Shown in pieces: positions 22,819-33,848 of a stretch of 64,000 bases of DNA. Every line of letters begins with the position of its first letter. Within the stretch, counting starts at the first letter, position 1. The notes below the pieces were generated by a model. It was not told the origin of the DNA. It was given only the letters and a program-made list of their open reading frames with translations, and ran no database searches. The position numbers were made by a program, and so were the translations under genes. Source of the stretch: Linnemannia elongata (taxonomy: Eukaryota; Mortierellomycota; Mortierellomycetes; Mortierellales; Mortierellaceae); assembly GCA_036320915.1 (NCBI GenBank), contig JAXBDG010000009.1, positions 1,116,001 through 1,180,000 on the forward strand, written 5' to 3'.

Positions 22819-24566
22819 ATGGCATCATCACCAATCCTCTATCGTCGAGACGAGCCATGTAAGTTCTTGTTACGCCAATTGGTGCCTTGCACGGCTCTCG
22901 TTTATTTTTCTGTCGCTTCTCCTTCGTCTTGAAAAACCCTTCTCTCTCTTGTACCCTCTCTTTTTTTACAATTCAATTGCTCTCGTTGTTTGTTGTTGAT
23001 AACATACTCCGCTGGAAAGGCACCATACCTATACCCACAATATACTTACCATGTATTCCTTTTCGTCTTGTATGTACCTGTTGCCTTCGTTTCATGTACT
23101 TGGCTTCCTCCCTTTTGCCGTCCTCTTCATTCGTGTTACGTTTCAATCCATGGCCACCATTCATCATTGTGAAACAACCTAGCCATGATGCCAGATGAGT
23201 GTGAAACAGGGACCGAAGAAAGACAGGACTACAACATGAGTCTTCATATCGCCAGTGTTTTCATCATCCTCGCTGCCAGCACCTGTGGAGTCTTCATGCC
23301 CGTCATTGCCTCCAAGGTCCGCGTTCTCAGGATATCAGACCGCGTACTGACCTTGGGAAAGCAGTTCGGCACAGGAGTCATCCTCGCTACTGGATTCATC
23401 CACATGATGCCTACAGCCATGGCAAACCTCTCCTCCCCCTGTCTGGGACCCACTTTCTCTGAAAACTATACCGCCTTTGGGGGCCTCTTTATCTTGCTCT
23501 CTTCGCTCTTCATGCACTGGATCGAGTTTATTGCAGTCGAGCACAACGAGCGGAGGATGCGCGAGGCAGCGGCCAGCCAGGGGTTGAAGGAAATCAACAT
23601 TGATCTGGGTGGTTTAGGAGCAACAGGTGTTGCGGCTGCCCCTTGCCCCGGCCACAGTGTGACCATCGTCGAGGAGCGGCCGTGCCATGACTCGTGCTCG
23701 TCCGTCACTTCGTGCGATTCTGTCCACACACCCCAGGAAGATGTCTCTGGAGTAAAGTCCTCTGGCTCGTCCATCACCAAGACTGTCTCGAATCACCAGC
23801 ACGAACAAAAGCACGACCATGCCCACCACCACGATCACGATACCAAGAACACCAACGGCCATTCCCACCAGGACAAGAGTCACCATCACCATACTCAGGA
23901 GGTTGGACACTCGCATGCGCACGGACTGTCGTTGTTGGACGAGTCTCAGCGAAGAATCTCGACATATATCCTCGAGGCTGGTATTGCTGCACACTCTGTC
24001 ATCATTGGTGTCTCTCTCGGAGTGTCGACTGGATCCGAGTTTACAGGACTCTTGATTGCCTTGGTCTTCCACCAGTTCTTTGAAGGTAAAGCAATCGAGC
24101 ACCTGCCGTCTGTTTGTCTTTTATAAATTACAGATCGCTTTTATTTGGGTTGCAGATGATTGGTCAAGATTTGGCAGGCGTAGAATCTCATCAACTCTCG
24201 CTGTTCTTCCTGATGATTATAGGATTTGCTCTGGGCGCACGAATTGCTGACCTGGCCTTTGACACCACATATACCCACTACGTCCTCGCTCTCATCTTCT
24301 CACTGACCACGCCCACTGGCGTCGCCATCGGCATTGGCATTTCAAGCAGCTACAGCGCCAACTCAAAGTCCTCGCTGTTGGTCGAGGGTATCTTTGACTC
24401 GATTTCAACGGGAATCTTGCTCTACATGGGTTATGTGAACCTGTTGGCCATTGAATTCAACTTGAACGGCGAGATCAGGAAGGAGTCCAAGAGGGTCAAG
24501 TCTCTCTGCTTCTTGGCCCTGTGGGCAGGTGCTGCCGTCATGGGTATCATCGGACGCTTTGCATAA
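22819..24566 (+). CDS. ZIP-family zinc/iron transporter
   Basis: Three exons: 22819–22858, 23183–24085 and 24223–24566, phase 1 at both junctions, 428 residues. Eight hydrophobic segments fit the ZIP fold. TM4 carries GIAAHSVIIGVSLG and TM5 carries HQFFEG followed, across intron 2, by FALGARIADL, which together supply the metal-binding His residues. Between TM3 and TM4 lies a long loop (about residues 150–260) rich in His (HDHAHHHDHD and SHHHHTQEVGHSHAHG), the usual cytosolic metal-sensing loop. The intron 2 acceptor at 24222 was preferred to two earlier AG sites because it restores the canonical TM5 sequence. Family members import Zn2+ (sometimes Fe2+) into the cytosol from outside or from the vacuole; which membrane is unknown. 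Confidence 0.92.
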
Positions 24567-24805
24567 GGAACCTGTTGAGCTGTCTACCTCGAAACAGACC
24601 CTTTTATTTTCTTTGTTGCCTCGTCCGCCCCTTTTTCTTTCAAACTTTTCACCATTTCTTGCCATTTCCTCTTGCATCCATATCCCCTTTCTTTTTTTGC
24701 ATAAAAACCAACCACTTGTATTTTTATCTCTCGTTAGCAAATAAAACCTACCATTCATTAAGCCTTCGAGTCATTCAACCTACAACAACCGTATTTATTA
24801 CTATT

Positions 24806-25553
24806 TCAATTGTCGTCACTGTCTTCACTATCGCCGTTATCCTCATCCTCGTTGTCGGGCTCCACTCCACCAGTTGTTGGTGTTGTGGAGGGAGCAAAGA
24901 CGCTGGTGTTGATCAGGCAGACCTCAATCGCCTCGAGAATATCCTGCTCCCACAGGCCCAGCTCATAATTGACAAGACCGTATTTTTCAAGCGCGTCGGC
25001 CCAGGCCTTGACGTTGTTGTGGAGATGGTGCAGATGGTGCTCACGAATCCTTTGGTCGTCCGAGCGTGCATTCCCGTAGTGTGAGAAGGCAAACAACCAA
25101 CAGTTGTTGAGTCCTGTCCAGAATCCTGCCTTTTGTTCAACCACTTCACCGCCATCCAAGGCTAGACCTGTTAGTTAGGGTTTAGAGAGGGCGTAATGAA
25201 AAATAGTTAGAAATCCCCATATATTGGGCGAGTTCGATATAGATAATGTCAGCGAAAGGTCCGTTTGCAAGCAGTCGTATAAACTTGCCTAGCTTTTCGC
25301 AGTTGGTGACAACAATGTCGGTGAGACGACTGAGGGTATCGAAGCTCTTGAGTAGCATACCGTGGTCGACATACTCAAGGACTGTCTGGAGCTCTTCCTG
25401 TATCGAGGCGAGTTCGTCGGTGACTCCTTGTTCACCAGCACCCTGTTCGTGTCCTGCTACTGCTATTACGGGTGAGGGTGGACATGAGATTGTGGATGCG
25501 TCTGAATCGACTTGATCCTGCTCTTCTATGACTGCCGGTCCATGGTGGTCCAT
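24806..25553 (-). CDS. Conserved-looking protein of unknown function
   Basis: Two exons, 25553–25289 and 25167–24806, giving 208 residues from MDHHGPAVIEEQ. An in-frame ATG at 25646 would add 31 residues (MAVTAQTFLKRISRREKYCPP), weakly like a basic leader. The only junction that keeps the frame uses a GC donor (CTAG|GCAAGT) with a normal CTAACTAACAG acceptor; unspliced reading stops just after. The protein is helical, with LASIQEELQTVLEYVDHGML, GFWTGLNNCWLFAFSHYG and AWADALEKYGLVNYELGLWE, and ends in an acidic tail EDEDNGDSEDSDDN. I cannot assign a family. Its start is only 206 bp (or 113 bp) from the divergent PPE1 start. Confidence 0.65.
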
Positions 25554-25759
25554 TCCATTCGTGAAAGTTGTAAAGAGTCCAGAGGGGGGGCAGTACTTTT
25601 CCCGCCTTGAAATTCTTTTAAGGAAAGTCTGGGCCGTGACCGCCATCCCACAGGATAAAAGAGGCCTTGAAAGCGCACCTTTTTTTTTTTTTTTTTTTTT
25701 TTATTCACACGAACAACTCTCATTCTCAGGAAACATACAAAACACTCACACCTTCAACA

Positions 25760-27310
25760 ATGGCAAGCGACATGCTCAGGAATATGTACAAGGGGCGTCC
25801 ACCACCACTACCACCACACCTGGACGATAACAACGACGACGACTCTACAGAAGCAAACGACACCTTCGACTCCCTTCCCTCCTCCTTCCTTAACCCCTCT
25901 CCAGCTGTGCATCCTTCGAAACTCAGGCAGGCAGGCGGTGGAAGTGGAGGAGGTCTGTACAGTGGCGCTTCCAATCGGTACGCACCGCTGGAATGGAATG
26001 GCTTCTTTCAGGAGAAGCGGTCAGTGATGGTTCCGGGCGATGAAGCTGAAGGCGAGGCCGATATCACTTTCAACGTGTACGAGACAAAGGGCAAGGCTGG
26101 GGCACCTGTGTTTGTGATGCATCATGGCGCCGGACTTGCCGCGTTATCGTTTGCGTTGACGGCTAGAGAGATCAAGAAGCTTGTTGGAGATGAAGTTGGT
26201 CTACTGAGCTTTGATGCGCGAGGACATGGTAAAGTGCATACCTGGTTGTAGGACGACTTCTTTGCAAGTCAGCCCTTTTCAATGCTGAACGTAAGGGGTT
26301 TACTCATCAAGCGCCGAACTTCCAATGGGCATCGTACTTTAGGAGAGACAGCGTCAGGAGATGAAAACAACTTGTCGCTGGACCGACTCGCCAAGGACCT
26401 CGAGAATGTGATTCACGCCGTCTATGGTCAGCATCTTCCGGACATCATCCTTGTGGGACACAGGTGAGAGCGTGTACATGCACTTGAAATGGACACTAGC
26501 ACTTAGTAAGAGAACAAGCTTGCTAACGCTCGACTTTTATGTTAGCATGGGCGGAGCTGTGGTATCAGAAGCAGCGTCGCGAGGAGTGATCCCCAACTTG
26601 ATTGGCGTCGCGGTTCTGGATATCGTTGAAGGTATGGAACGCATATTGACGTTCCAGCGTATACTATGTTCATTTTCCACATACTCATGCTGACTCTCTT
26701 TGTTATCGTGTTCGCGTTGTTGTAGGCGTTGCTATTGAAACATTGGCCTACCTGCATGGTTGGCTTGAGCGCAGACCAATCAACTTTCGATCGCTCGACA
26801 AGGTCGTTCAGTGGAGGTTCGTCAATGTCAATTCCTTCGAGATGAGTGTATGTAAAAGAGGAGTCGTCGTGTGCGCGTTGGCTAACTTTGTGCTTTCTAT
26901 CACCATTTAGTGTTAAGTCAGGGACAGTGCGCAACGTTGAATCGGCTCGGGTGTCTTGTCCACCTTTGGTCAAACTAATCAATGACTCAACACTTGAGAA
27001 CCCATGCTATGGTTGGCGAACAGACCTGGCAGCATCTGAGCAGTACTGGAAGGGGTGGTTCACGGGACTGACAGAAAAGTTCCTTTCATGTAGGGCGGGT
27101 AAGCTGTTGGTCCTTGCAGGGACGGATCGGCTGGACAAGGATATGACGATTGCACAGATGCAGGGCAAGTTCCAGATGCTTGTCTTTCCTAACTCGGGTC
27201 ATTGTGTTCAAGAAGATGACCCTGAGCGGATGGCGAGGGAGTTAGTTGCGTTCTGGAAGAGGAACGAGAGACTTGTCCTGCCGCCCAGACCGTATTCACT
27301 TCACGCGTAG
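25760..27310 (+). CDS. PPE1: Protein phosphatase methylesterase 1
   Basis: Five exons: 25760–26228, 26343–26463, 26546–26631, 26726–26816 and 26911–27310; phases 1, 2, 1 and 2 agree, 388 residues. It is an alpha/beta hydrolase: HHGAGL oxyanion motif, LSFDARGHGE, then the nucleophile motif GHSMGG, the acid region AVLDIVEG and the catalytic His in NSGHCVQED. RLDKDMTIAQMQGKFQM is diagnostic for PPE1/PME-1, which removes the C-terminal methyl ester of the PP2A catalytic subunit. The nucleophile Ser codon is split AG|C by intron 2. The first 70 residues are Pro/Asp/Ser-rich and variable. Divergent from the upstream unknown gene, followed closely by COG2 in the same direction. Confidence 0.95.
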
Positions 27311-27490
27311 AAGCAATAATCGTGTCGCGCGATAATTCGTGGGTGAAATAAAGGACGTTTTTGTGACTTACTTCTCGATTCATGGAATCTTACTTCCCTT
27401 CCCTTCTCCTCCCTTTTCTTACCCTGTTCGCCCCCACTTCTTACTTCTCTTTTCAAAGCCAAAGAAAGAAGACAAAACGCATTCGCCCAG

Positions 27491-30400
27491 ATGGTGGCAT
27501 CCACAGGAGTAGCCGACAACTTGGGCACAGCCAACAACAATAACAACGCCCATCAGCATCATTCTCAACCCAGCAATGGACCAGGACCAGGAACAGACTC
27601 TATAACCACCATCGCTTCTCCTTCGACTTCTTCGTCCTCTGCAAAGAAACCATCCCATCTGAGCATCGATTCCAACGGCGCAAACTCGGCCTTCCTCCAC
27701 ACCCTCAACTCACAACTCCAGATGGCAGCCATCTCTCAACCTCGTCACTACCAACAACACCACGACGCGTCCTCTGTAACCGTTGCTGACAGTGACTTTC
27801 CACTTTCGACGGGCATTGACCGTGCGGCCCTTATTGCGGCTGATTTTGATACGGACGAGTTCCTATCTGCGCGTCGACACTTGCCTCTGGAAGAACTCAA
27901 GTCTCAGGTACGGGAAATACTCGTTGCCAAGGGAGGCAAAGAAGAGGCCTATGGTGTGTGTATTGATTGAGAGGATGGGTGCATGAGCAGTTGACTGACC
28001 TCGTTGTATTTCGTCTGCTCCCACTGCCATGTTTTTCTTAGCTTATCTCGCATATGAAAGAGCTCAAGACGGAACTCGTTGAATTGATCAACAGCGATTA
28101 TGCCGACTTTATTAACCTCTCAACCAACCTCAATGGCGTTGACAGGATGATGGAGGATCTCCGAAAGCCATTGGATAGGATGAAGAACGACGCCATCGTA
28201 TGTATATCCTCTTGCAAGGGCGCTATATCTACCATCTATCAGGATCGATTTTGATTTTTTGCATGGCGTAACCAACATCACCCTGGTTTTACTTCTGCAC
28301 TGGAATAGGCTGTGAAATCCAATTTGGAGTCTGTTGTCGGGAGTCTGGAACAGAAACTAGAGCATCGTGCCGAGATTCGGGAAAAGAAGGCTAGTCTCCA
28401 ACTGTTACTGAATATCTCCGAGTCTGTGGCCAAGGTTGAGGGATTGCTTCAGATCTCGAGCGGCGCTGAGACAACTTCGGGATTGAGGGACGGCAATGAG
28501 AGGTAATAGAACGAGCTCTCTATCAATGGCATGTCAGTACTATGTGAGTGGACGAGGGCTTGATTCCGTGAAGATTCCCAGTTTAGCTAACGGCTGTTAT
28601 CGCCTCATGCCCTTGTTTTTTAGCATAAGTGTCGCAAAGAGGCTGGAGCGCGTCGCTATTGAGTACAACCAGATGCAGTATCTTGTCACTAAGGGCGCAT
28701 CTCTACCTTTTGTCACCAACATTGACTGGGTAGGTCTCTTCTCTGACTTGGACGTGTTTGCGTAACCTTCACTATCCTATCCTTCGTCATATCGTACTCA
28801 TACTTTCACCCTACTTGTTGATAGCGCCTGGTCAGGATCAAGGAGACAATGAGCGAGAACCTGTCGACAGTTCTGCGCGCTTGTATTCACCCATCTCAAT
28901 TGACTGATGTCGATGCAGTATCCAACAAGGAGTCGCTTACTCAGTGCTTGAGAACCTATGCCTTGATCGACCAGACCGCAGAGGCTGAAAAAGTCATTTC
29001 TGAGGAACTTTTGAGTCCTTTCATGAACAAGGTATACAACATCCAAGTTTAGGAAACATAGGAGACATGAGTAACTCGAACAGAACAGTATGCTAACATA
29101 TGGATTTTTTTCCCAACACATAGACTATCATTCAAGCGGCCCTCACTGCTCAAGGGCAGGCAAACAAACCCACTGACGGCACCACCCCAATCCGACCACT
29201 CGTCACCATGTTCAACAAAGTCCTCGCATTCATCGACACCCACTGCAGCACATTGATCGATGTCACACAAAGGGAACTCAAGGGAACCAACTTTGATATC
29301 CCAGTCAACTGCATCTGGAACGTGAGCGCGGCCACGATTCTAAGCAACATTCCTCATATCTTGCAGCCTTATATCGCCGACGACTTTCATCGCAACTATA
29401 CGGATACCATCGACTTTGTGTACAAGATTGAAGGGCTGTGTGGGTCCCGTCGGTCGTTGGCCAGGTTAAGGTCACAGCCTAGTTACCATGCGATCACGAT
29501 GAAACATCTCCAGCCTTACTTCCTGATTCGGTTCAGGGATATTTCTATGTCAATTGAGGACGCCTTGCAGGTGAATGTTGAGAGCAGCTCCAAGTTTTCT
29601 AATACTACTGAAGGTAACACCAGGTCCCATTACAACTATCATTGTTGATATGTAGACAAATGCGAGGCAGGATGAATATTAACCTACTTATTAATTCGTC
29701 TTCACGACCCGAGTAGTACAACTGCCTGCTAGTATGGCTATTATTCGTGCGATTGAGCGGTGTTGGTCGTCGGATGTGTTCCTCTATGGGATTGCACACA
29801 ATTTCTGGAAGTTTACGCTGCAGCTGATGGCTAGATATTCTATCTGGATCTCAACCAACCTCTCAAAGGACTTGGACCCAGCAAAGGACCGATCTATTCA
29901 GGTACGGTTCGACTCTTCTATTTTTTTGTTATAGGCAATGTGCAACAGCTGAAACCAATTGTAATTAACGTGTTTCATTTTTGATTGAATAATGATGATT
30001 ATAAGTCGCGTTCGTCGTCGCCAGCACCTGGCGCGAATCCTAATACCGCCCGCTCTCAAGGCCGAGCAACACCCACACCAGGACCTATCCGTTCAGCATC
30101 AACCGGACCAGGACCAGGAGCAGGACCCGTGGGCAAGACAACAGTTGAGGAGATGATGTTACAACAGCTTTCAATGGTTGTCAGCGATGTTGACAGTGTC
30201 ACTGCACGGATTCAAGATATCTTCGCCACCCAGATCCGGCCCCGCCTCCCTCCCTCCATGGCGGAAGAACCTATCCTTTTGGAATCGTTTAACCTCAACT
30301 TGCAGGCCATTCGGCAGGATGTCCCTGCAGTCCAGGAACGGATTACGGCGCTGATTACTAAGCATTGTGTTGACACCTTGGCGAACGTCCGGACTATCAC

Positions 30401-31035
30401 GTCCCGATATGGTGAGGGCCCGCCCCGGGAACCATCGCACTTTGTGACACTCATCTTGGGGCCCCTTTCGAAATACATGTCGGGCCCCGGTGCGGTACTA
30501 AGCGAGGAGGCCAAGCAGGCTTGGACGATAGAGGTCATTGTTGCGACCACTCAGCGCTACAGTGCCATTCTTGCTGAGAAGCTGGCAGAGAGCGAGATCT
30601 CGGAGGAGCAGACGAATAGGGTCAGGCTTGCTGGTGCTAGATTCAAGGGTGGTTTCTCGAGATCGACCTTGATTAATGCCTTTTCTGGAGGTGCTGGTGG
30701 GGCTGGAGGTGGCACGGATCCCGAAGGCGCTAATATGTCGACGCATGATAAGTTGAGGCTTCAGTGCGTCCTTGATGTTCGATGCTATAAGACTGAGGTA
30801 AGACGAACGGCACTTTCGTCGCTTTTTTTTTTTTTTTTTTTTTTTTTTTTGCAAAGAGGTGAGGATGCTATTGAACGCTTGATCAACCAAAAACTTACCT
30901 ATGCGCCTTAATGGTTTGCCTTTCCAATAGCTGACCAAGTTCAAGATTGAGCCAGATACTTTTCAACCATACCTGGACCTGCAGGCAAACATCCAGCCCT
31001 ATGAGAACTTGCTTACAGCAACAGGACAAAATTAG
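27491..31035 (+). CDS. COG2: Conserved oligomeric Golgi complex subunit 2
   Basis: Nine exons: 27491–27907, 28042–28197, 28309–28502, 28624–28729, 28825–29031, 29124–29613, 29717–29901, 30006–30797 and 30931–31035, all GT–AG and in phase, 883 residues. The N-terminal COG2 signature is FDTDEFLSARRHLPLEELK, continued across intron 1 by ELVELINSDYADFINLSTNL; the helical body follows (VAIEYNQMQYLVTKGASLPF, VLRACIHPSQLTDVDAVSNK). A Ser/Pro/Gly linker starts exon 8. COG2 belongs to lobe A of the COG tethering complex, acting in retrograde traffic within the Golgi. The exon 1 donor at 27908 was chosen over a later GT because it preserves spacing in the conserved block. Intron 8 contains a poly-T run. 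AATAAA follows the stop at about 31047. Confidence 0.93.
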
Positions 31036-31078
31036 ACGACAGCACCAAATAAAAAAAAATCGTGTTAATCTTCACTAG

Positions 31079-31113
<35 letters not shown>

Positions 31114-31313
31114 CACATGCATGAATGAAAGCGATCATTGAGAGCCAGCAAAAAAATATCATTGCCAATGACAATGGCTATGGGGCGAGGATGCATTTTT
31201 GAAAAGGGTTTATTTGGTAATTGGTTCTTTACACACAAATTGTTGCAAGAGTCTGCAAGAATTTAAAACTTTCATCATTCATCCAAGAGAGCAATCCGTC
31301 AAAGAGAAGCGAT
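31036..31313. other. Converging 3' regions of COG2 and alpha-tubulin
   Basis: Contains the COG2 AATAAA and a poly-T run of about 31 bases (31083–31113). No coding frame. Confidence 0.5.
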
Positions 31314-33476
31314 TTAGTACTCCTCAACCATCTCCTCATCGACGTTGGAGTCCGAGGAGACCTCCTCGTAATCCTTCTCAAGGGCAGCCAAGTCCTCACG
31401 GGCCTCGGAGAACTCACCCTCCTCCATACCCTCACCAACGTACCAGTGGACGAAGGCACGCTTGGCGTACATGAGATCGAACTTGTGGTCAAGACGGTTC
31501 CAGGCCTCAGCAATGGCGGTGGTGTTGGACAACATGCAGACGGCACGGCTGACCTTGGCGACCTCACCGCCGGGGACGACGGAAGGAGGCTGGTCGTTGA
31601 TGCCGACCTTGAAACCAGTGGGGCACCAGTCGACGAACTGGATGGTGCGCTTGGTCTTGATGTTGGCAATGGCGGCGGTGACATCCTTGGGGATGACATC
31701 TCCACGGTACAAGAGACAGCAGGCCATGTACTTTCCGTTCTTGGGGTCGCACTTGACCATCTGGTTGGTGGTCTCGAAACAGGCAGAGGTGATCTCCTGG
31801 ACGGACAACTGCTCGTGGAAGGCCTTCTTGGCGGACAAGATGGGAGCGTAGGTGACCAAGGGGAAGTGGATACGGGGGTAGGGGACCAAGTTGGTCTGGA
31901 ACTCGGTCAAGTCGACGTTCAACGAACCAACGAAGCGCAACGAGGCGGTGATCGAGGAGACGACCTGGGCGATCATGCGGTTGAGGTGAGTGTACGAGGG
32001 ACGGGCAACATCGAGGTTGCGACGGCAGATGTCGTAAATGGCCTCGTTATCGACCATGAAGGCGCAGTCGGTGTGCTCGAGGGTGGTGTGGGTGGTCAAG
32101 ATGGAGTTGTAGGGCTCAACAACGGAGGTGGCCATCTCGGGGGCGGGGTAGACGGCAAACTCGAGCTTGGACTTCTTGCCGTAGTCGACGGAAAGACGCT
32201 CCAAGAGCAAGGCACCGAAACCGGAACCGGTACCACCACCGAAGGAGTGGAAGACCAAGAAGCCCTGGAGACCAGTGCAGGCATCGGAGAGCTTGCGGAC
32301 GCGGTCGAGGACAGAGTCGACGAGCTCCTTACCAATGGTGTAGTGACCACGGGCGTAGTTGTTGGCGGCATCCTCCTTTCCGCTGATCAACTGCTCAGGG
32401 TGGAAGAGGCTGATAACATGAGTTTTAAATGAGGAGAATGGGCGGTGGATTAGTATCTTCCTTTCTTTTCTCCCGATGATATTCCTGCAGTAGTCATTGT
32501 CGTGTGTCCGTGATATATTGCGATTGCCAATAGCCATGGTGTGTGGGTTCTTACTTGCGGTAGGTACCGGTACGGACCTCATCGACGACGGTCTCCTCAA
32601 GATCGACAAAGACTATTTGAAGTTAACGAGTTAATGGAAAGGCAAGACAAGACAAAAAAGGTTAGGGATGGACAAGGTTATTGGTACAATTTTGGAATAC
32701 CAAATAAACAACCGAGGCACGTTGTGTTGAGTTTGGGAACAGGTGAAAAGACTGTTGCTCACTGGCACACCAAACATCAGAGACCACACCACCCCAACAA
32801 CAACAAACAAAAACCAATTTTTCCTCTCCTTGCAAAAATGCCAAGGGGGACGAGGGAGGTCAAGGAAAACAAGACTAAGGTCAAGGGGAGAAGATTGAGA
32901 AAAATGACACTTACTGGCACGAGGAACGTGCTTGCCGGCAGAGGTCTCGGAGAAGAAGGTGCTCGAGGACGAGTCGAACTGGGAAGCCTGCTTGTCAGAG
33001 GCACTACAATGAACGAGAAAAGTGAAAAGGGCAGAGTGAGTACGAGCGCCAAGTTTCTTCGTTCAAGGGCGGTATTTGGGTCATCCGATGTGTTTGGTGC
33101 GTTCCTGCGTGTGTTTGTTTTGGTTGAATGAAAGGCTTTTTTTTTCTTTCTTGTTCCTGAAAGTGCGAAAGAGAGAATACTTACACGGTACCATCGGGAG
33201 AGATGCCGTGCTCCAAGCAGTAGAGCTCCCAGCAGGCGTTACCGATTTGGATACCGGCCTAATAAAAAGGATTGCAGATGAGGTGTCGTACAAGCAAGTT
33301 AGTGAATCTGCGTTTTGTTTATGCAAGATGATGATGATGACACGCCGCCCTGCAAACGTGATGAACGTTGCGAGATGATGATGACAGCAATAACTAATAA
33401 AGAGCGTGTTGCTGAAAAATAGAGAGCGGATAATAAGACTCACCTGTCCGACGTGGATAGAGATGACTTCGCGCAT
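31314..33476 (-). CDS. TUB1: Alpha-tubulin
   Basis: Five exons: 33476–33444, 33258–33185, 33003–32915, 32612–32555 and 32409–31314; phases 0, 2, 1 and 2, 449 residues, the normal family length. It begins [11 protein letters not shown], has the GTP-binding [18 protein letters not shown] motif and ends EEMVEEY with the terminal Tyr expected for alpha-tubulin detyrosination chemistry. [11 protein letters not shown] and the EEY tail exclude beta-tubulin. Lys40, the site acetylated in many eukaryotes, is present (ASDK at 37–40). Four introns crowd the first 85 codons, a pattern common in fungal tubulin genes. Role: microtubule subunit in the cytoplasm and spindle. Confidence 0.97.
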
Positions 33477-33848
33477 GGTGAATGAGTTTTGAGTTGGTGG
33501 GTTGGTGGGTGGTGAGTGTGTGTAAAGAGTGGTGGAGCCGGTGCTATTTAGTCAAGTTAGGAGACAAAAGTGGGAACCGATAAGGAGAAAAGTGAAAACA
33601 GTGCACTTGTTGTATTTATTATCGCAGACAGGGAAGGGCGGGAAAGGGGCATGATGAGGGTGCGCTAAGCCACTTTTATGAAGTCTAATGCGTGGTTGTG
33701 ACCATTGGACTTCCACAACATCACAATACTACCACGAAAGGCGAAGACGACACACGGACAGTCAGACATGAAAGGATAGCATTAGAGCAGTTATTTTTCA
33801 AGGAGGAGGAAGGAGGGAAAGGGTAAAAGGAGGAGATAGACATGCTGT
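33477..33848. promoter_or_regulatory. Alpha-tubulin upstream region
   Basis: GT-rich on the plus strand next to the start; beyond about 33640 it also holds the 3' region of the esterase gene on the same strand. No open frame supported. Confidence 0.4.

Noticed and set aside
24086..24222. Earlier acceptors at about 24155 and 24176 for ZIP intron 2
   Set aside because: The first breaks phase; the second inserts extra residues into the conserved HQFFEG–ALGARIADL motif.
31221..32432. 403-residue plus-strand frame opposite alpha-tubulin
   Set aside because: Antisense shadow of a codon-biased gene; the minus strand is unmistakable alpha-tubulin.
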